From positions 1 through 64,000 of the forward strand of contig JAFIDK010000004.1 of assembly GCA_017051695.1 (NCBI GenBank): 64,000 nucleotides of DNA. Direction: 5' to 3'. Below the pieces are notes generated by a model. The model was not told the DNA's origin, searched no databases, and saw only the letters and a list, made by a program, of their open reading frames with translations. A program made the translations under genes and the position numbers. Positions 26,743 to 35,193 of the stretch are shown piece by piece (the first letter of the stretch is position 1; each line of letters begins with the position of its first letter). The stretch comes from Algoriphagus aestuarii (GTDB taxonomy: Bacteria; Bacteroidota; Bacteroidia; Cytophagales; Cyclobacteriaceae).

Positions 26743-28046
26743 ATACCTAAACGCTGGGATTGAAGTGAATTGAATTGATTGGAGTGTTTGAAATCATCAG
26801 AATAAGTTCTTTCAAAAAACTCTTTGCTCATTCTTGAGTCTTTTGCCAGATATAATTTACCTCCATATTTCAATACTAAAAGATCTAATTCATCTAATAG
26901 AGCAAAGACTTTTTGGTTTACTTTAAAGTCAAGCGCAAGGGTATATCCTTTCATCGGAAAAGAAAGTGGAGAAGAAAAAGAATCTGCGCTTCCAAAAGTT
27001 TTGAGGACAGCTAAAAAAGAGCCTGTACCGGACTCTGAGATTCGGGATAAAATTTCCTTCATCCCCTCTTTTCCATTTTCAAATGGGATGGCAAATTGAT
27101 ATTGAACAAAGCCTTTTTTTCCATAAATCAGGTTCCAATTAGATAGAATATCCAAAGGGTAGAAATATGGGTTGTAATGAACATAATTATTGACCTCTTT
27201 CTTCCATTGTTTGCCATAGTAAAGGGCATTGAAAATAGAAATTGTCAAGTGGTTTAATGTAAATGAAGGAAAGGCAAAAGGTATTTTAAATTGCTTTTCA
27301 GAATGGAGCGATAACGGCTCTTTGATAGGTAATGCTTCTATTTCATTTTGACTTGCGTGTTCCCCAAGCATCAAAATAGACCTACCCATATTTTTTCCTG
27401 ATTTCAAGCAATCAATCCAAGCCACGGAATAGGTGTAATTTTGGTATTGATCAAACAAACCCATCAATTCATCCAAACCATTGGCTTTGATTGCTTTTTG
27501 CTTAATATAAGAAGTCTCTATGGGTTTAAGCTGAATGGATGCAGAGACTATGACACCTGTCAACCCCATGCCACCTATAGTACCTCTAAAAAGTTGGATA
27601 TTTTTTTCCCTTGAGCATTCCAAGACAATCCCTTCATTGGTCAATAGTTCAAATGAAATTACAAACTGGGAAAATGCACCTTCTTTATGATGGTTCTTGC
27701 CATGAACATTGGAAGCAATGGCTCCACCCAAGGTTATGAATTTGGTCCCTGGGGTGACCGGAAGAAAGAATTTTTTGGGTACACAAACTTTAAGGATATC
27801 ACTCAATAGGACACCAGACTCACAGTGGATAATTCCTTTTTCCTGATTAAAAGCTAGAAACCTGTTTAATTTAAGCGTAGAACAGATATTTTTTGCCAAG
27901 GAACTATCTCCATAGCATCTGCCATTTCCTCTGGGTATAAATTCAGGGTTTGTGGAAAGGTAATTTTTTAATTCAGAAACCGATCTAGGGCTAGATTCCT
28001 TTGCTAGAATGGAAGGAAATAATCCCCAGTTTGAAATTTTATCCAT
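26739..28046 (-). CDS. dprE1: DprE1-like FAD oxidoreductase (polyprenyl-phosphoryl-ribose 2-epimerase subunit)
   Basis: I take the ATG at 28044-28046 (435 residues); the frame extends five codons to a TTG. FAD-binding motifs are PRGNGRCYGDSSLA (38-51), VTPGTKFITLGGAIASNV (97-114) and HGKNHHKEGAF (115-125), matching the DprE1 signature H-G-K-N-H-H. The C-terminal substrate domain contains GYTLALDF (367-374) and YLAKDSR (399-405). In Mycobacterium tuberculosis DprE1 the drug-target Cys387 and the active-site Lys418 are 31 residues apart. The equivalent residues here are Ala371 and Lys402, also 31 apart. It oxidises the 2-OH of polyprenyl-phosphoryl ribose, then DprE2 reduces it. It overlaps ubiA by eight bases and the GT-C gene by four. 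Confidence 0.92.
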   Translation of the reverse strand: MDKISNWGLFPSILAKESSPRSVSELKNYLSTNPEFIPRGNGRCYGDSSLAKNICSTLKLNRFLAFNQEKGIIHCESGVLLSDILKVCVPKKFFLPVTPGTKFITLGGAIASNVHGKNHHKEGAFSQFVISFELLTNEGIVLECSREKNIQLFRGTIGGMGLTGVIVSASIQLKPIETSYIKQKAIKANGLDELMGLFDQYQNYTYSVAWIDCLKSGKNMGRSILMLGEHASQNEIEALPIKEPLSLHSEKQFKIPFAFPSFTLNHLTISIFNALYYGKQWKKEVNNYVHYNPYFYPLDILSNWNLIYGKKGFVQYQFAIPFENGKEGMKEILSRISESGTGSFLAVLKTFGSADSFSSPLSFPMKGYTLALDFKVNQKVFALLDELDLLVLKYGGKLYLAKDSRMSKEFFERTYSDDFKHSNQFNSLQSQRLGI

Positions 28047-28899
28047 AAATGAAAAATGCAATCGTACCTATCCAGATCAGGATATTTATTTGGAGAAATC
28101 TATCTTTGATGAGGACTTCTACAGGAGATCCTGAATTCTTATCGATAATGGTAATCTGTAGATATCTCATGATGCCCAAAAAAACAAATAGAGAGCTGAT
28201 ATAGAGTTTATCAGAATCCAATCTTTCAATCGTTTCAGGAGAAATCGAATAAAGGATGTAAGAAATCAAGGTAATTGAGAATGAAATGGATGTCGCTACA
28301 TCCAAAAACACCAATGAATAACCTTTGCTTGATTTCCTGAATACCGTCCGATTATCATCAATAACCAAATCGTCTCTTCTTTTGGCAAAAGCCAGAGAAA
28401 TAGTCAAAAGAAAAATCAAGATAATCATCCAATGTGAAACAAAAATATCAGCTTCAGATCCCCCTGCCATCACTCTTAATACAAATCCCAAACTAATGCA
28501 GGAAACATCCACAATAGAGATGTTTTTTAGGTAAAATGAATAAATGATATTCAAAACAAAGTAACCTACTACATACCAGGCGGAAGAACCCAAGAAAACA
28601 AGGGTGGCTACAAAACCTAAAAAAAAGAAACCTAAAATAAGATAGGCAGTATTTTGAGTGATTGATCCACTAGCTAGCGGCCTTTTTTTCTTTTCAGGAT
28701 GGAGTCTATCATTTTCTACATCTACAATATCATTTAAAACATAAATCGTAGATGCCGCCATACAAAAGGAGATAAACAATAAAATTATTGAGCTCTGAAA
28801 AATCAAAAAGAAATCTCCTGCAAAAAACAAGGGTAAAAAGACAAAAATATTTTTGACCCAATGTCTGACTCTAACCAATTTAAGTATGGATGTTAACAT
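28039..28899 (-). CDS. UbiA-family polyprenyl-phosphate 5-phosphoribosyltransferase (DPPR synthase-like)
   Basis: This 286-residue integral membrane protein has about nine TM helices. The first Asp-rich motif is NDIVDVENDRLHPEKKKRP (about 56-74). The D-V-E-x-D-R-x-H-P-x-K pattern is the version seen in decaprenyl-phosphate phosphoribosyltransferases (Rv3806c, NoeC) rather than in ubiquinone or menaquinone UbiA enzymes. The second site is in AFAKRRDDL (about 170-178). It would attach 5-phosphoribose from PRPP to polyprenyl phosphate, the committed step of lipid-linked arabinose formation. It is the first gene of the five-gene pentose module and starts five bases after the preceding glycosyltransferase-like gene ends. 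ATG start. Confidence 0.88.
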   Translation of the reverse strand: MLTSILKLVRVRHWVKNIFVFLPLFFAGDFFLIFQSSIILLFISFCMAASTIYVLNDIVDVENDRLHPEKKKRPLASGSITQNTAYLILGFFFLGFVATLVFLGSSAWYVVGYFVLNIIYSFYLKNISIVDVSCISLGFVLRVMAGGSEADIFVSHWMIILIFLLTISLAFAKRRDDLVIDDNRTVFRKSSKGYSLVFLDVATSISFSITLISYILYSISPETIERLDSDKLYISSLFVFLGIMRYLQITIIDKNSGSPVEVLIKDRFLQINILIWIGTIAFFIYG

Positions 28900-28904
28900 A
28901 ATAG

Positions 28905-29861
28905 TTACAAATCAGCTTTCACTTGATCTAAAATATATTTTATCTGGGATTCCGGGGTGCAGAACTTTTCAAAATAAGCCTTCCCTCCCAGTGCAATTTT
29001 CTTATGGTAATCTGGATTCAAAAGGATGTATTGAAAAAATTCTGGAAGCTCTGCGATATCCTGCAACATATGGATTTCTTCTCCATGCTTTGGAAGTATA
29101 GGCAATTCAATCATCCAAGGGAGATTTAAAATAAAAGACCCCCTATTGAAAAGCTCAGCAACCCTCCAACTGATGGCTCCTAGAACTGCAGGATTATTAA
29201 AAGCCACTAGGGATTTGGCTGAATTGGTTGAAAATTCTTCTGAAGTATATCTTTTTTCGCTCAACACCTCATCAAAACCTAAATTATTACCATCCGTGCG
29301 AGGCAATAAACCTCCTTCGAAGGTCAAATCTGGATTTTCTCTACAGGCTTTGATAAATGAAGCTCTTACTTCATTTGCCCATTGCTCTTTTTTCCAAATT
29401 GATCCAGCAAAAAAGACATAGGGATTGAAACTATAATTCAATTCAAAATTTTGAAAGATTGGCCTTTTTCTTTGGGCATAAATATCTTTTAACCAAGATT
29501 TGGTTCCTATATGTAAAGGCCATCTCAGGCCAAATAATTTGGTATAGCTTTTCCAATTATTAATGGGGTAATGTGGGAAAAGTGGAGAAACCTTCTTTTG
29601 GGAATAGCCAACATTACCAATCAATTTATTCGTGGCGAAATAATGATCAACTTGATTGTATAGATCCTGATGGATGCCTATAGGATCATCATTGTCAATT
29701 GCAATCAGTTTGTTTTGATATTCAAAAATCAGGAACGGCTTCCCGTTCCACTTTTCAAACCGTTGATCAGCTTGATATCTAATTGTAAAACCCTTGTTCA
29801 TTCCCCACAAATAATAGCTGGAATAATAATTAGGGATATTTAAAATTTTTATTTGTTTCAT
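28905..29861 (-). CDS. Unassigned glycosyltransferase-like protein
   Basis: This 318-residue soluble protein has no signal peptide. The N-terminal half has no strong motif. The C-terminal third has features of GT-B enzymes that recognise a nucleotide sugar: NNPAVLGAISWRVAELFNRG, then LPWMIELPILPKHGEEIHML, then FQYILLNPDYHKKIALGGKAYFEKFCTPES. This arrangement resembles the C-terminal region of CgeB / DUF3880-type glycosyltransferases (E-x-F-x-x-G, later a helix ending at the C-terminus). It lies between the exostosin gene (25 bases) and the UbiA-like gene (5 bases). It is a reasonable candidate for an unusual linkage in the polymer. Family assignment uncertain. Confidence 0.7.
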   Translation of the reverse strand: MKQIKILNIPNYYSSYYLWGMNKGFTIRYQADQRFEKWNGKPFLIFEYQNKLIAIDNDDPIGIHQDLYNQVDHYFATNKLIGNVGYSQKKVSPLFPHYPINNWKSYTKLFGLRWPLHIGTKSWLKDIYAQRKRPIFQNFELNYSFNPYVFFAGSIWKKEQWANEVRASFIKACRENPDLTFEGGLLPRTDGNNLGFDEVLSEKRYTSEEFSTNSAKSLVAFNNPAVLGAISWRVAELFNRGSFILNLPWMIELPILPKHGEEIHMLQDIAELPEFFQYILLNPDYHKKIALGGKAYFEKFCTPESQIKYILDQVKADL

Positions 29862-29886
29862 ATTTGGTTAGACCTAGCTCCTAGAG

Positions 29887-30924
29887 CTAAACCGAGGCAA
29901 TACTTTTCAATTTATTAGCGAAAAACTCAATACTTCCTGGATGTTGAAAAGCTTTTTTCCATATTTCCCTACAACGAGATTGAATTTTCTTCAAATCCTC
30001 GTTTGACTTTCTTTCCAAAAATTTCTGAATGTAGACATCTACTTTTCCCCTATCAGCATATGGAACCCTAACTATCAATTCCTGATAGGGGATCCTCTCC
30101 TCATAGGGCAAATTAGAATCGGTATCAATCAAAACAGGGATCCTTCCCATTGCCATAGTCTGGTAAAACCGAACAGAATAATTACCTGAACCTCTTAAGC
30201 AAACCGTGAATAAATTCCTCTCTATATTTTCAAAAAACTCTTTTTCAGTTTGGAGAGCATGTTGTTCCGATCCAAGTCCACCTTTGTATTTTTGTCTTAG
30301 GATAAAGTCTGATTTTAGCGTTTTTTTCTTCTTGATGAGTCCTAATAACCTAGCTCTTTCCCAAACTGGTAAAAAAAAGGGGACATATAAAAAAGGAGAG
30401 TTCCCACTTTGGATTTCTTTTCTTACCTGAAACATTTTGAAATAATCCTTTAGGGCTTTCAAAGGATGTAAAGTCGCCTGACCACAAAATCCAAGGGTAT
30501 TACTATTCTCTTTGCTTAAAGGTTTCCATTGACCATCAAACCACTTTATAATCGGATCAAAAGGAATTATAGCGGGTAATTCAACGAGCTTTTCTAAAGA
30601 TGCATAAGTCCCCGGAGAAAAAATCCAAACTGAATCAGTTCCTGGATTTGTTAGGTAATCTGAATTTGAAAATACCCCAACTGGTTTCCCTAAGGATGTG
30701 CCTAATTCCGAAAATTCCCGAATGAAGTTTTGTCCATCCGGAGAGGTCAGACTCGTTATAAAAACAGGGACAAAAAACCAATCTGCTTCCGATGGATCTT
30801 CAACCTTTTTAAAGAATTGACTTGCCAAAGATGAAACTCCAATTGCTTCTTTCCCCTTGTATTCAAAAATTTCAAATAAAGCATTAGATCCAAAATCACC
30901 CTCTGCTATAAATACCTTAATCAT
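29887..30924 (-). CDS. Exostosin-like (GT47-type) glycosyltransferase
   Basis: This 345-residue protein has the exostosin-family C-terminal block VCLRGSGNYSVRFYQTMAMG, then RIPVLIDTDSNLPYE (about 240-275), which forms the nucleotide-sugar site. An N-terminal block DPSEADWFFVPVFITSL (about 42-58) is also typical of the family. Exostosins build heparan sulfate and plant wall glycans in eukaryotes. Bacterial members occur in polysaccharide clusters with varied specificity (including uronic acid and galactose transfer). No signal peptide or TM segment, so it acts in the cytoplasm. The donor is unknown. It begins 12 bases after the asparagine-synthase-like gene ends. Confidence 0.85.
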   Translation of the reverse strand: MIKVFIAEGDFGSNALFEIFEYKGKEAIGVSSLASQFFKKVEDPSEADWFFVPVFITSLTSPDGQNFIREFSELGTSLGKPVGVFSNSDYLTNPGTDSVWIFSPGTYASLEKLVELPAIIPFDPIIKWFDGQWKPLSKENSNTLGFCGQATLHPLKALKDYFKMFQVRKEIQSGNSPFLYVPFFLPVWERARLLGLIKKKKTLKSDFILRQKYKGGLGSEQHALQTEKEFFENIERNLFTVCLRGSGNYSVRFYQTMAMGRIPVLIDTDSNLPYEERIPYQELIVRVPYADRGKVDVYIQKFLERKSNEDLKKIQSRCREIWKKAFQHPGSIEFFANKLKSIASV

Positions 30925-30936
30925 GAATTTGGAGGA

Positions 30937-32781
30937 TTATTCGAAATGAACTTTATACCAAAGGGAGAGAAAGAAAAACTGCCTCATTAAACCATAGTTT
31001 TTGGTATTATCCTGTATAAAATCAGATTTGATTTTACTGATATTCATTTTCTGAAATAAAGGAGCCTCGAAGATTGGACTTTTCTCCAATTGGTCAAAAT
31101 GACTTTTAAATTCATCTTGCTTAATAAAATATTCGTTCCAAGGGACGGAAAGGCCAATTTTTGGATGTTTTGTAATATAATCAGGCAAATGTCTACCAAT
31201 GGAATTGAAAAGCAGCTTTTTCCCCTTTCCTTCTGAATCAAAATAACGATCCTCAAGACTTGCAACACCAATTACTAAATTAGGATCTAAAAAGGGATCT
31301 CTACATTCGATAGATGCCCCCATTGTAGTCCTGTCATTTCTATCATTTAGAGTATATAAATGGGTATGTTGCTCCAGGTAAAGCAATTGTCTGAACCTGT
31401 TAGCAGGATATAATGATTTGGCTTCATCCAATATCTTTTGACGGAAATCCACTTTCAGATCACCGAATTCTACCCCCATTCCATCAAAATCATCCAAAAA
31501 GATTTCATTGGAATTACTCATCATTTGAAACTCTTCTTTACCCGACTTAAGGTACCTTTTCATTTTCTTAATTCGGTCGGTATTCAGGAACCTATCAGGA
31601 ACATATTGTAAAGTCTGTAGGAGTTGGTATCTCCAGGCTTTATCATGGACTTTATACCTCACATATCCACCTAGTATTTCATCTGCTCCCTCACCACTTA
31701 ACAACACTGATACTTTTTCTTTAGCATATCTGGAAATCCCTAAAATATGACCATCCTGAAGATGCATCAATGGCTCGTCATGGTTTTTTATAGATTCCAA
31801 AACCAATCCCATCAACTCCTCTCCTTTAAATTCTCTGGTATGAAAATCCACCCCAAGACTGTTGGCAAACTTACCAGCTACTGTAGATTCATCATGCTGG
31901 TAGTTTTGGAAAGAGATATTCCAAGCACTCAAACCTTTATAACCTTGATCTACTTGGCTATAAAGTACAGAACTGGAATCCAGTCCTCCGCTTAGCAAGG
32001 TTCCAACCGGGACGTCTGATATCATTCTGTAAGCGATAGACTTATGAAATGTTTCCTCGTACCATTGATAAGGATCGGAAATGGATTGATGCTTTTGTGC
32101 TGCATCTTTTAGAGAAAACCATCTTTTTTCTTCTATAATTTCCCCTTCTCCATTGACTTTGATATAATATCCAGGCAAAATTCTTTTTACCCCTTTAAAC
32201 ATTGTCCTTTCTCCCGCTACATAACGGTAATAAAACAATTCCGACAAAGCTTGATCGTTGATCTCTTTTTTTGCTCCTGCCTTAAATAATGCCTTTGGTT
32301 CACTCCCGAATGTAAAAAGTTCGGAGTCATTGTAGACAAAAAGCGGTTTCACACCAAATCGGTCTCTTACCAAAGTCAATTCGTTCTTTTCTCTGTCCCA
32401 TAAAGAGAATGCAAAAAATCCATTCAGCCTTTCAAGAACCTGAAGTCCATCTTCCATTAATAGATAAAGGAGAACTTCAGTGTCAGAGGTGGAATGGAAA
32501 GAATATCCTTTGTTTTTCAATTCAGGATAGAATTCTTTGAAATTGAAAATCTCCCCATTAAAAACCAATACAAACCGATTGCAAGCTGAATGATAAGGTT
32601 GATTTCCTGCCTCAGAAAGGTCCAAAATAGAAAGTCTTCTATGTACAAAACCAACTTGATTTTCTAAGAATGTACCAGCAGCATTGGGCCCTCTATGGGC
32701 AATGCTATCACCCATTTCAACCAAAATATCCTCTGATACTTTTTTCCCTTTTTTATAAATTAAACCTGCGATTCCGCACAT
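30937..32781 (-). CDS. asnB: Asparagine synthase-like glutamine amidotransferase, copy 1
   Basis: This 614-residue protein has an N-terminal glutaminase domain beginning MCGIAGL, so Cys2 is exposed as nucleophile after Met removal. HRGPNAAG (about 30-37), FNGEIFNF (about 74-81) and a C-terminal ATP-pyrophosphatase domain with LLSGGLDSS (about 260-268) complete the family. Members in O-antigen/capsule loci (WbpS-like) amidate uronic acids rather than make asparagine. The UDP-sugar dehydrogenase at 54259 would supply such a uronic acid. A second, diverged copy lies at 44675-46543. It precedes the exostosin gene by 12 bases. Confidence 0.92.
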   Translation of the reverse strand: MCGIAGLIYKKGKKVSEDILVEMGDSIAHRGPNAAGTFLENQVGFVHRRLSILDLSEAGNQPYHSACNRFVLVFNGEIFNFKEFYPELKNKGYSFHSTSDTEVLLYLLMEDGLQVLERLNGFFAFSLWDREKNELTLVRDRFGVKPLFVYNDSELFTFGSEPKALFKAGAKKEINDQALSELFYYRYVAGERTMFKGVKRILPGYYIKVNGEGEIIEEKRWFSLKDAAQKHQSISDPYQWYEETFHKSIAYRMISDVPVGTLLSGGLDSSSVLYSQVDQGYKGLSAWNISFQNYQHDESTVAGKFANSLGVDFHTREFKGEELMGLVLESIKNHDEPLMHLQDGHILGISRYAKEKVSVLLSGEGADEILGGYVRYKVHDKAWRYQLLQTLQYVPDRFLNTDRIKKMKRYLKSGKEEFQMMSNSNEIFLDDFDGMGVEFGDLKVDFRQKILDEAKSLYPANRFRQLLYLEQHTHLYTLNDRNDRTTMGASIECRDPFLDPNLVIGVASLEDRYFDSEGKGKKLLFNSIGRHLPDYITKHPKIGLSVPWNEYFIKQDEFKSHFDQLEKSPIFEAPLFQKMNISKIKSDFIQDNTKNYGLMRQFFFLSLWYKVHFE

Positions 32782-32816
32782 ATGATGAAATGTATTGAAT
32801 GATTTTGAGTAGGATT

Positions 32817-34112
32817 TTATTCAATATGGGATACAAAATCCCGTAGCTTTCCTGCTTGTTGTCTGAAGTCGTGATTTTCCAATAGCTCTAATTCCAAGTC
32901 TGTAAAATAGTTGTCAGACTCATTGAAAATGAGTGATTTTAATTCATCTGAAACTGGTTCTTTTACCCAAATCTGGAGCTTCCCCTTTTCGAATTGATGA
33001 GCCTGAAAATCAATTTTTCGCTCATGATTGAAGTATATATTTTTAAAAATATAATACAAAGTCAAGCTGGGATAATTTCGGCTTAGACCTTGAATATTTT
33101 TACCTATTCGTCCGGTTACTTCCAGTAGTACAGGGTGTTTCATCCCACAGGGACATTCAAAATCAGGATCAGCTAATTCGATTTGATCTCCAAGCCTATA
33201 TCTTATTGAAGGGAAAGAAAAACTTTGAAGATTAGTCACAATTATCCCACCATCTTCTGGATCTTTTTCTACATAAACACCTTCAAGATTGATATGCATA
33301 CTTCCACTGGGACACTCAAATGCGATTATTCCTGACTCTGTAGATCCGTACTCACTGATAATGTTTTTACCAAAGACCTTTTTTGCAACGTCTTGATAAT
33401 GAGGGAATATTTTTTCGGACGTACCCTTTACCATGCAAAGCTCGGAGAAATCCACCTGCTTTTTTTCCAACAAATTGGCAAGTTCATAAATCATACTGCT
33501 ATACCCTTCTATGACTTTTACTTTTGAAAGTTTTGGGATAAGCTTCTCCAATTTGTCAGGATCATAATCAAAGAGTCTAAATCTATTCACAAGAAAATCC
33601 ATGATCCGAAGTTTTGCCTGCTTCAATTTGGCCGTATTGTATCCCCAGAAATAAAGTTTTTTATCCCATGGGTTAGCTCCAAACCAAGAATATCCCCTCC
33701 AAATACTTGCTCTATTAAATGAATCCCAACTTTCGTCCCGATGGAAGGTCAAAATTTGTCCGGAGGTTCCTGAGGTTTCTACAAAAAACCTTTTCTTGAA
33801 AAAATGACTTGGGGTATGAATATCCTCATTTTCAGAGATCAGCTCTAGCTTAGTAGTTACTGGTATTTTCCTGAATGAATCCATGGACCATTGCTGTTCC
33901 GGGTCAAACCCAGCTTCCAAAAATCTTCGCCGATAAAAAGGACTGTTTTTGAAAGAAAAAATACACAGAGCTTTCAGTCTTTCTTCATTCAACTGCAACA
34001 ACTCCTCCCTACTAAAACCTTCAGATCTCTTTAGGTCCTCAAAATGTTTAAAAATAAGCGGGTTTCTTTTCTTTGCCCCTCTTAAAAAAAGAAGTTTATG
34101 AAACTTACTCAT
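32817..34112 (-). CDS. CapK / phenylacetate-CoA ligase-like adenylate-forming protein
   Basis: This 431-residue protein has the adenylation motif FVETSGTSGQILTFHRD (about 101-117, the Thr/Ser/Gly-rich P-loop), a second core motif SEYGSTESGIIAFECP (about 249-264) and GRIGKNIQGL near the C-terminus. It belongs to the PaaK/CapK group, short ANL enzymes found in capsule clusters (CapK of Staphylococcus aureus). They probably activate a carboxylic acid for N- or O-acylation of a sugar. It lies 35 bases upstream of the AsnB-like gene, one base after the GT4 gene. An acyl-adenylate enzyme next to an amidotransferase is a recurring arrangement. The substrate is unknown. Confidence 0.87.
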   Translation of the reverse strand: MSKFHKLLFLRGAKKRNPLIFKHFEDLKRSEGFSREELLQLNEERLKALCIFSFKNSPFYRRRFLEAGFDPEQQWSMDSFRKIPVTTKLELISENEDIHTPSHFFKKRFFVETSGTSGQILTFHRDESWDSFNRASIWRGYSWFGANPWDKKLYFWGYNTAKLKQAKLRIMDFLVNRFRLFDYDPDKLEKLIPKLSKVKVIEGYSSMIYELANLLEKKQVDFSELCMVKGTSEKIFPHYQDVAKKVFGKNIISEYGSTESGIIAFECPSGSMHINLEGVYVEKDPEDGGIIVTNLQSFSFPSIRYRLGDQIELADPDFECPCGMKHPVLLEVTGRIGKNIQGLSRNYPSLTLYYIFKNIYFNHERKIDFQAHQFEKGKLQIWVKEPVSDELKSLIFNESDNYFTDLELELLENHDFRQQAGKLRDFVSHIE

Positions 34113-34113
34113 T

Positions 34114-35193
34114 TCAATTTGTCACTTCTGTTTTTGATTTCAAAATCTCTAGATATTTGGCAAAGATGACTTTCATATTTCTTTCCAGATTTACTATATT
34201 CTCGATATACCTTCGGTTTTGGTTAATAGCTGGGAAGTATTCCTCAGCACTTTCCAGAAATTTTTGAATGGCATCCGCTAGTGCATTTGCATCATTGACC
34301 GGGATTAAAATTCCATTTTCATTATTTCTAATAAATGCTCTTGTACCAGGCAAATCTGTTACTATAGGGAAACATCCCGAAGCCATTGCTTCGAACAAGG
34401 AAGCAGAGACTCCTTCAGTTTCCGGTACGGAGATATAGATTGATGATCTTTGCAATAATGGAGGCAGGGCATCATTAGAAATTCTCCCTTTAAAATCTAC
34501 CAAATCCTGAATTCCCAATGACTTGCTTTTGGACTTTAAATCTTCCATCAAATTCCCATCACCAACGACTGTTAAATAGATTACTATCTTTCTGCTTTTT
34601 AGGATTGCGACAGAATCCAGAATTACTTCATGATGATAGACATCGGTCAAAGACCTAGTAACTATTGCATGCTGATTAATCACTCTTTTGAATGGATCAT
34701 AAAAAGCATATTTAGTCAAATCCATTCCTTTTGGCATAACCAATATCTTAGCAGGATCGGCATTGGATTGAAGCATTGCTGGCACCATTACCTCGCCCCA
34801 TGCATGAATCAAATCCACTTTTTGATATACTTTTTTTTGAAGGTATCTTTTATAAATTCCTGAAAATCCAGTTTCTGGATAAGCATCTGTGATCCCTTGT
34901 TGGGCAACAACATGTACTTTGGCAGGAACAAAAAGTGAAAAGAACCCATAACTGGTAGCTCTTTCAGCTAAAACAAAGTCATATTCATTTTTTTTGATTC
35001 GAAGGATATTGAGCCAAAATCTTAAAAATTTCAACATTCGGAGGATTCTGCTTCCGGTAGGGTCAACTTCCATTGTTTCAATTTTCAATCCTGAAACTTT
35101 TTCTATCCCCTTGATCCAGGTTTGCGCATCAGCTCTGTAAGTTTCTCCTAAAAACAGGATTCTATAAGGCTTTTCAGAATACTGTTTTATCAT
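34114..35193 (-). CDS. GT4-family glycosyltransferase
   Basis: This 359-residue GT-B protein has a C-terminal donor-binding domain with SIYISVPETEGVSASLFEAM (about 255-274; E-x-x-x-x-x-x-x-E motif), then ASGCFPIVTDLPG and a GILIPVND segment. The N-terminal domain begins RILFLGETYRADA. It is a retaining transferase acting in the cytoplasm. Its ATG overlaps the epimerase stop by four bases, so it is coupled to that gene. Linkage and sugar are not predictable. Confidence 0.88.
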   Translation of the reverse strand: MIKQYSEKPYRILFLGETYRADAQTWIKGIEKVSGLKIETMEVDPTGSRILRMLKFLRFWLNILRIKKNEYDFVLAERATSYGFFSLFVPAKVHVVAQQGITDAYPETGFSGIYKRYLQKKVYQKVDLIHAWGEVMVPAMLQSNADPAKILVMPKGMDLTKYAFYDPFKRVINQHAIVTRSLTDVYHHEVILDSVAILKSRKIVIYLTVVGDGNLMEDLKSKSKSLGIQDLVDFKGRISNDALPPLLQRSSIYISVPETEGVSASLFEAMASGCFPIVTDLPGTRAFIRNNENGILIPVNDANALADAIQKFLESAEEYFPAINQNRRYIENIVNLERNMKVIFAKYLEILKSKTEVTN

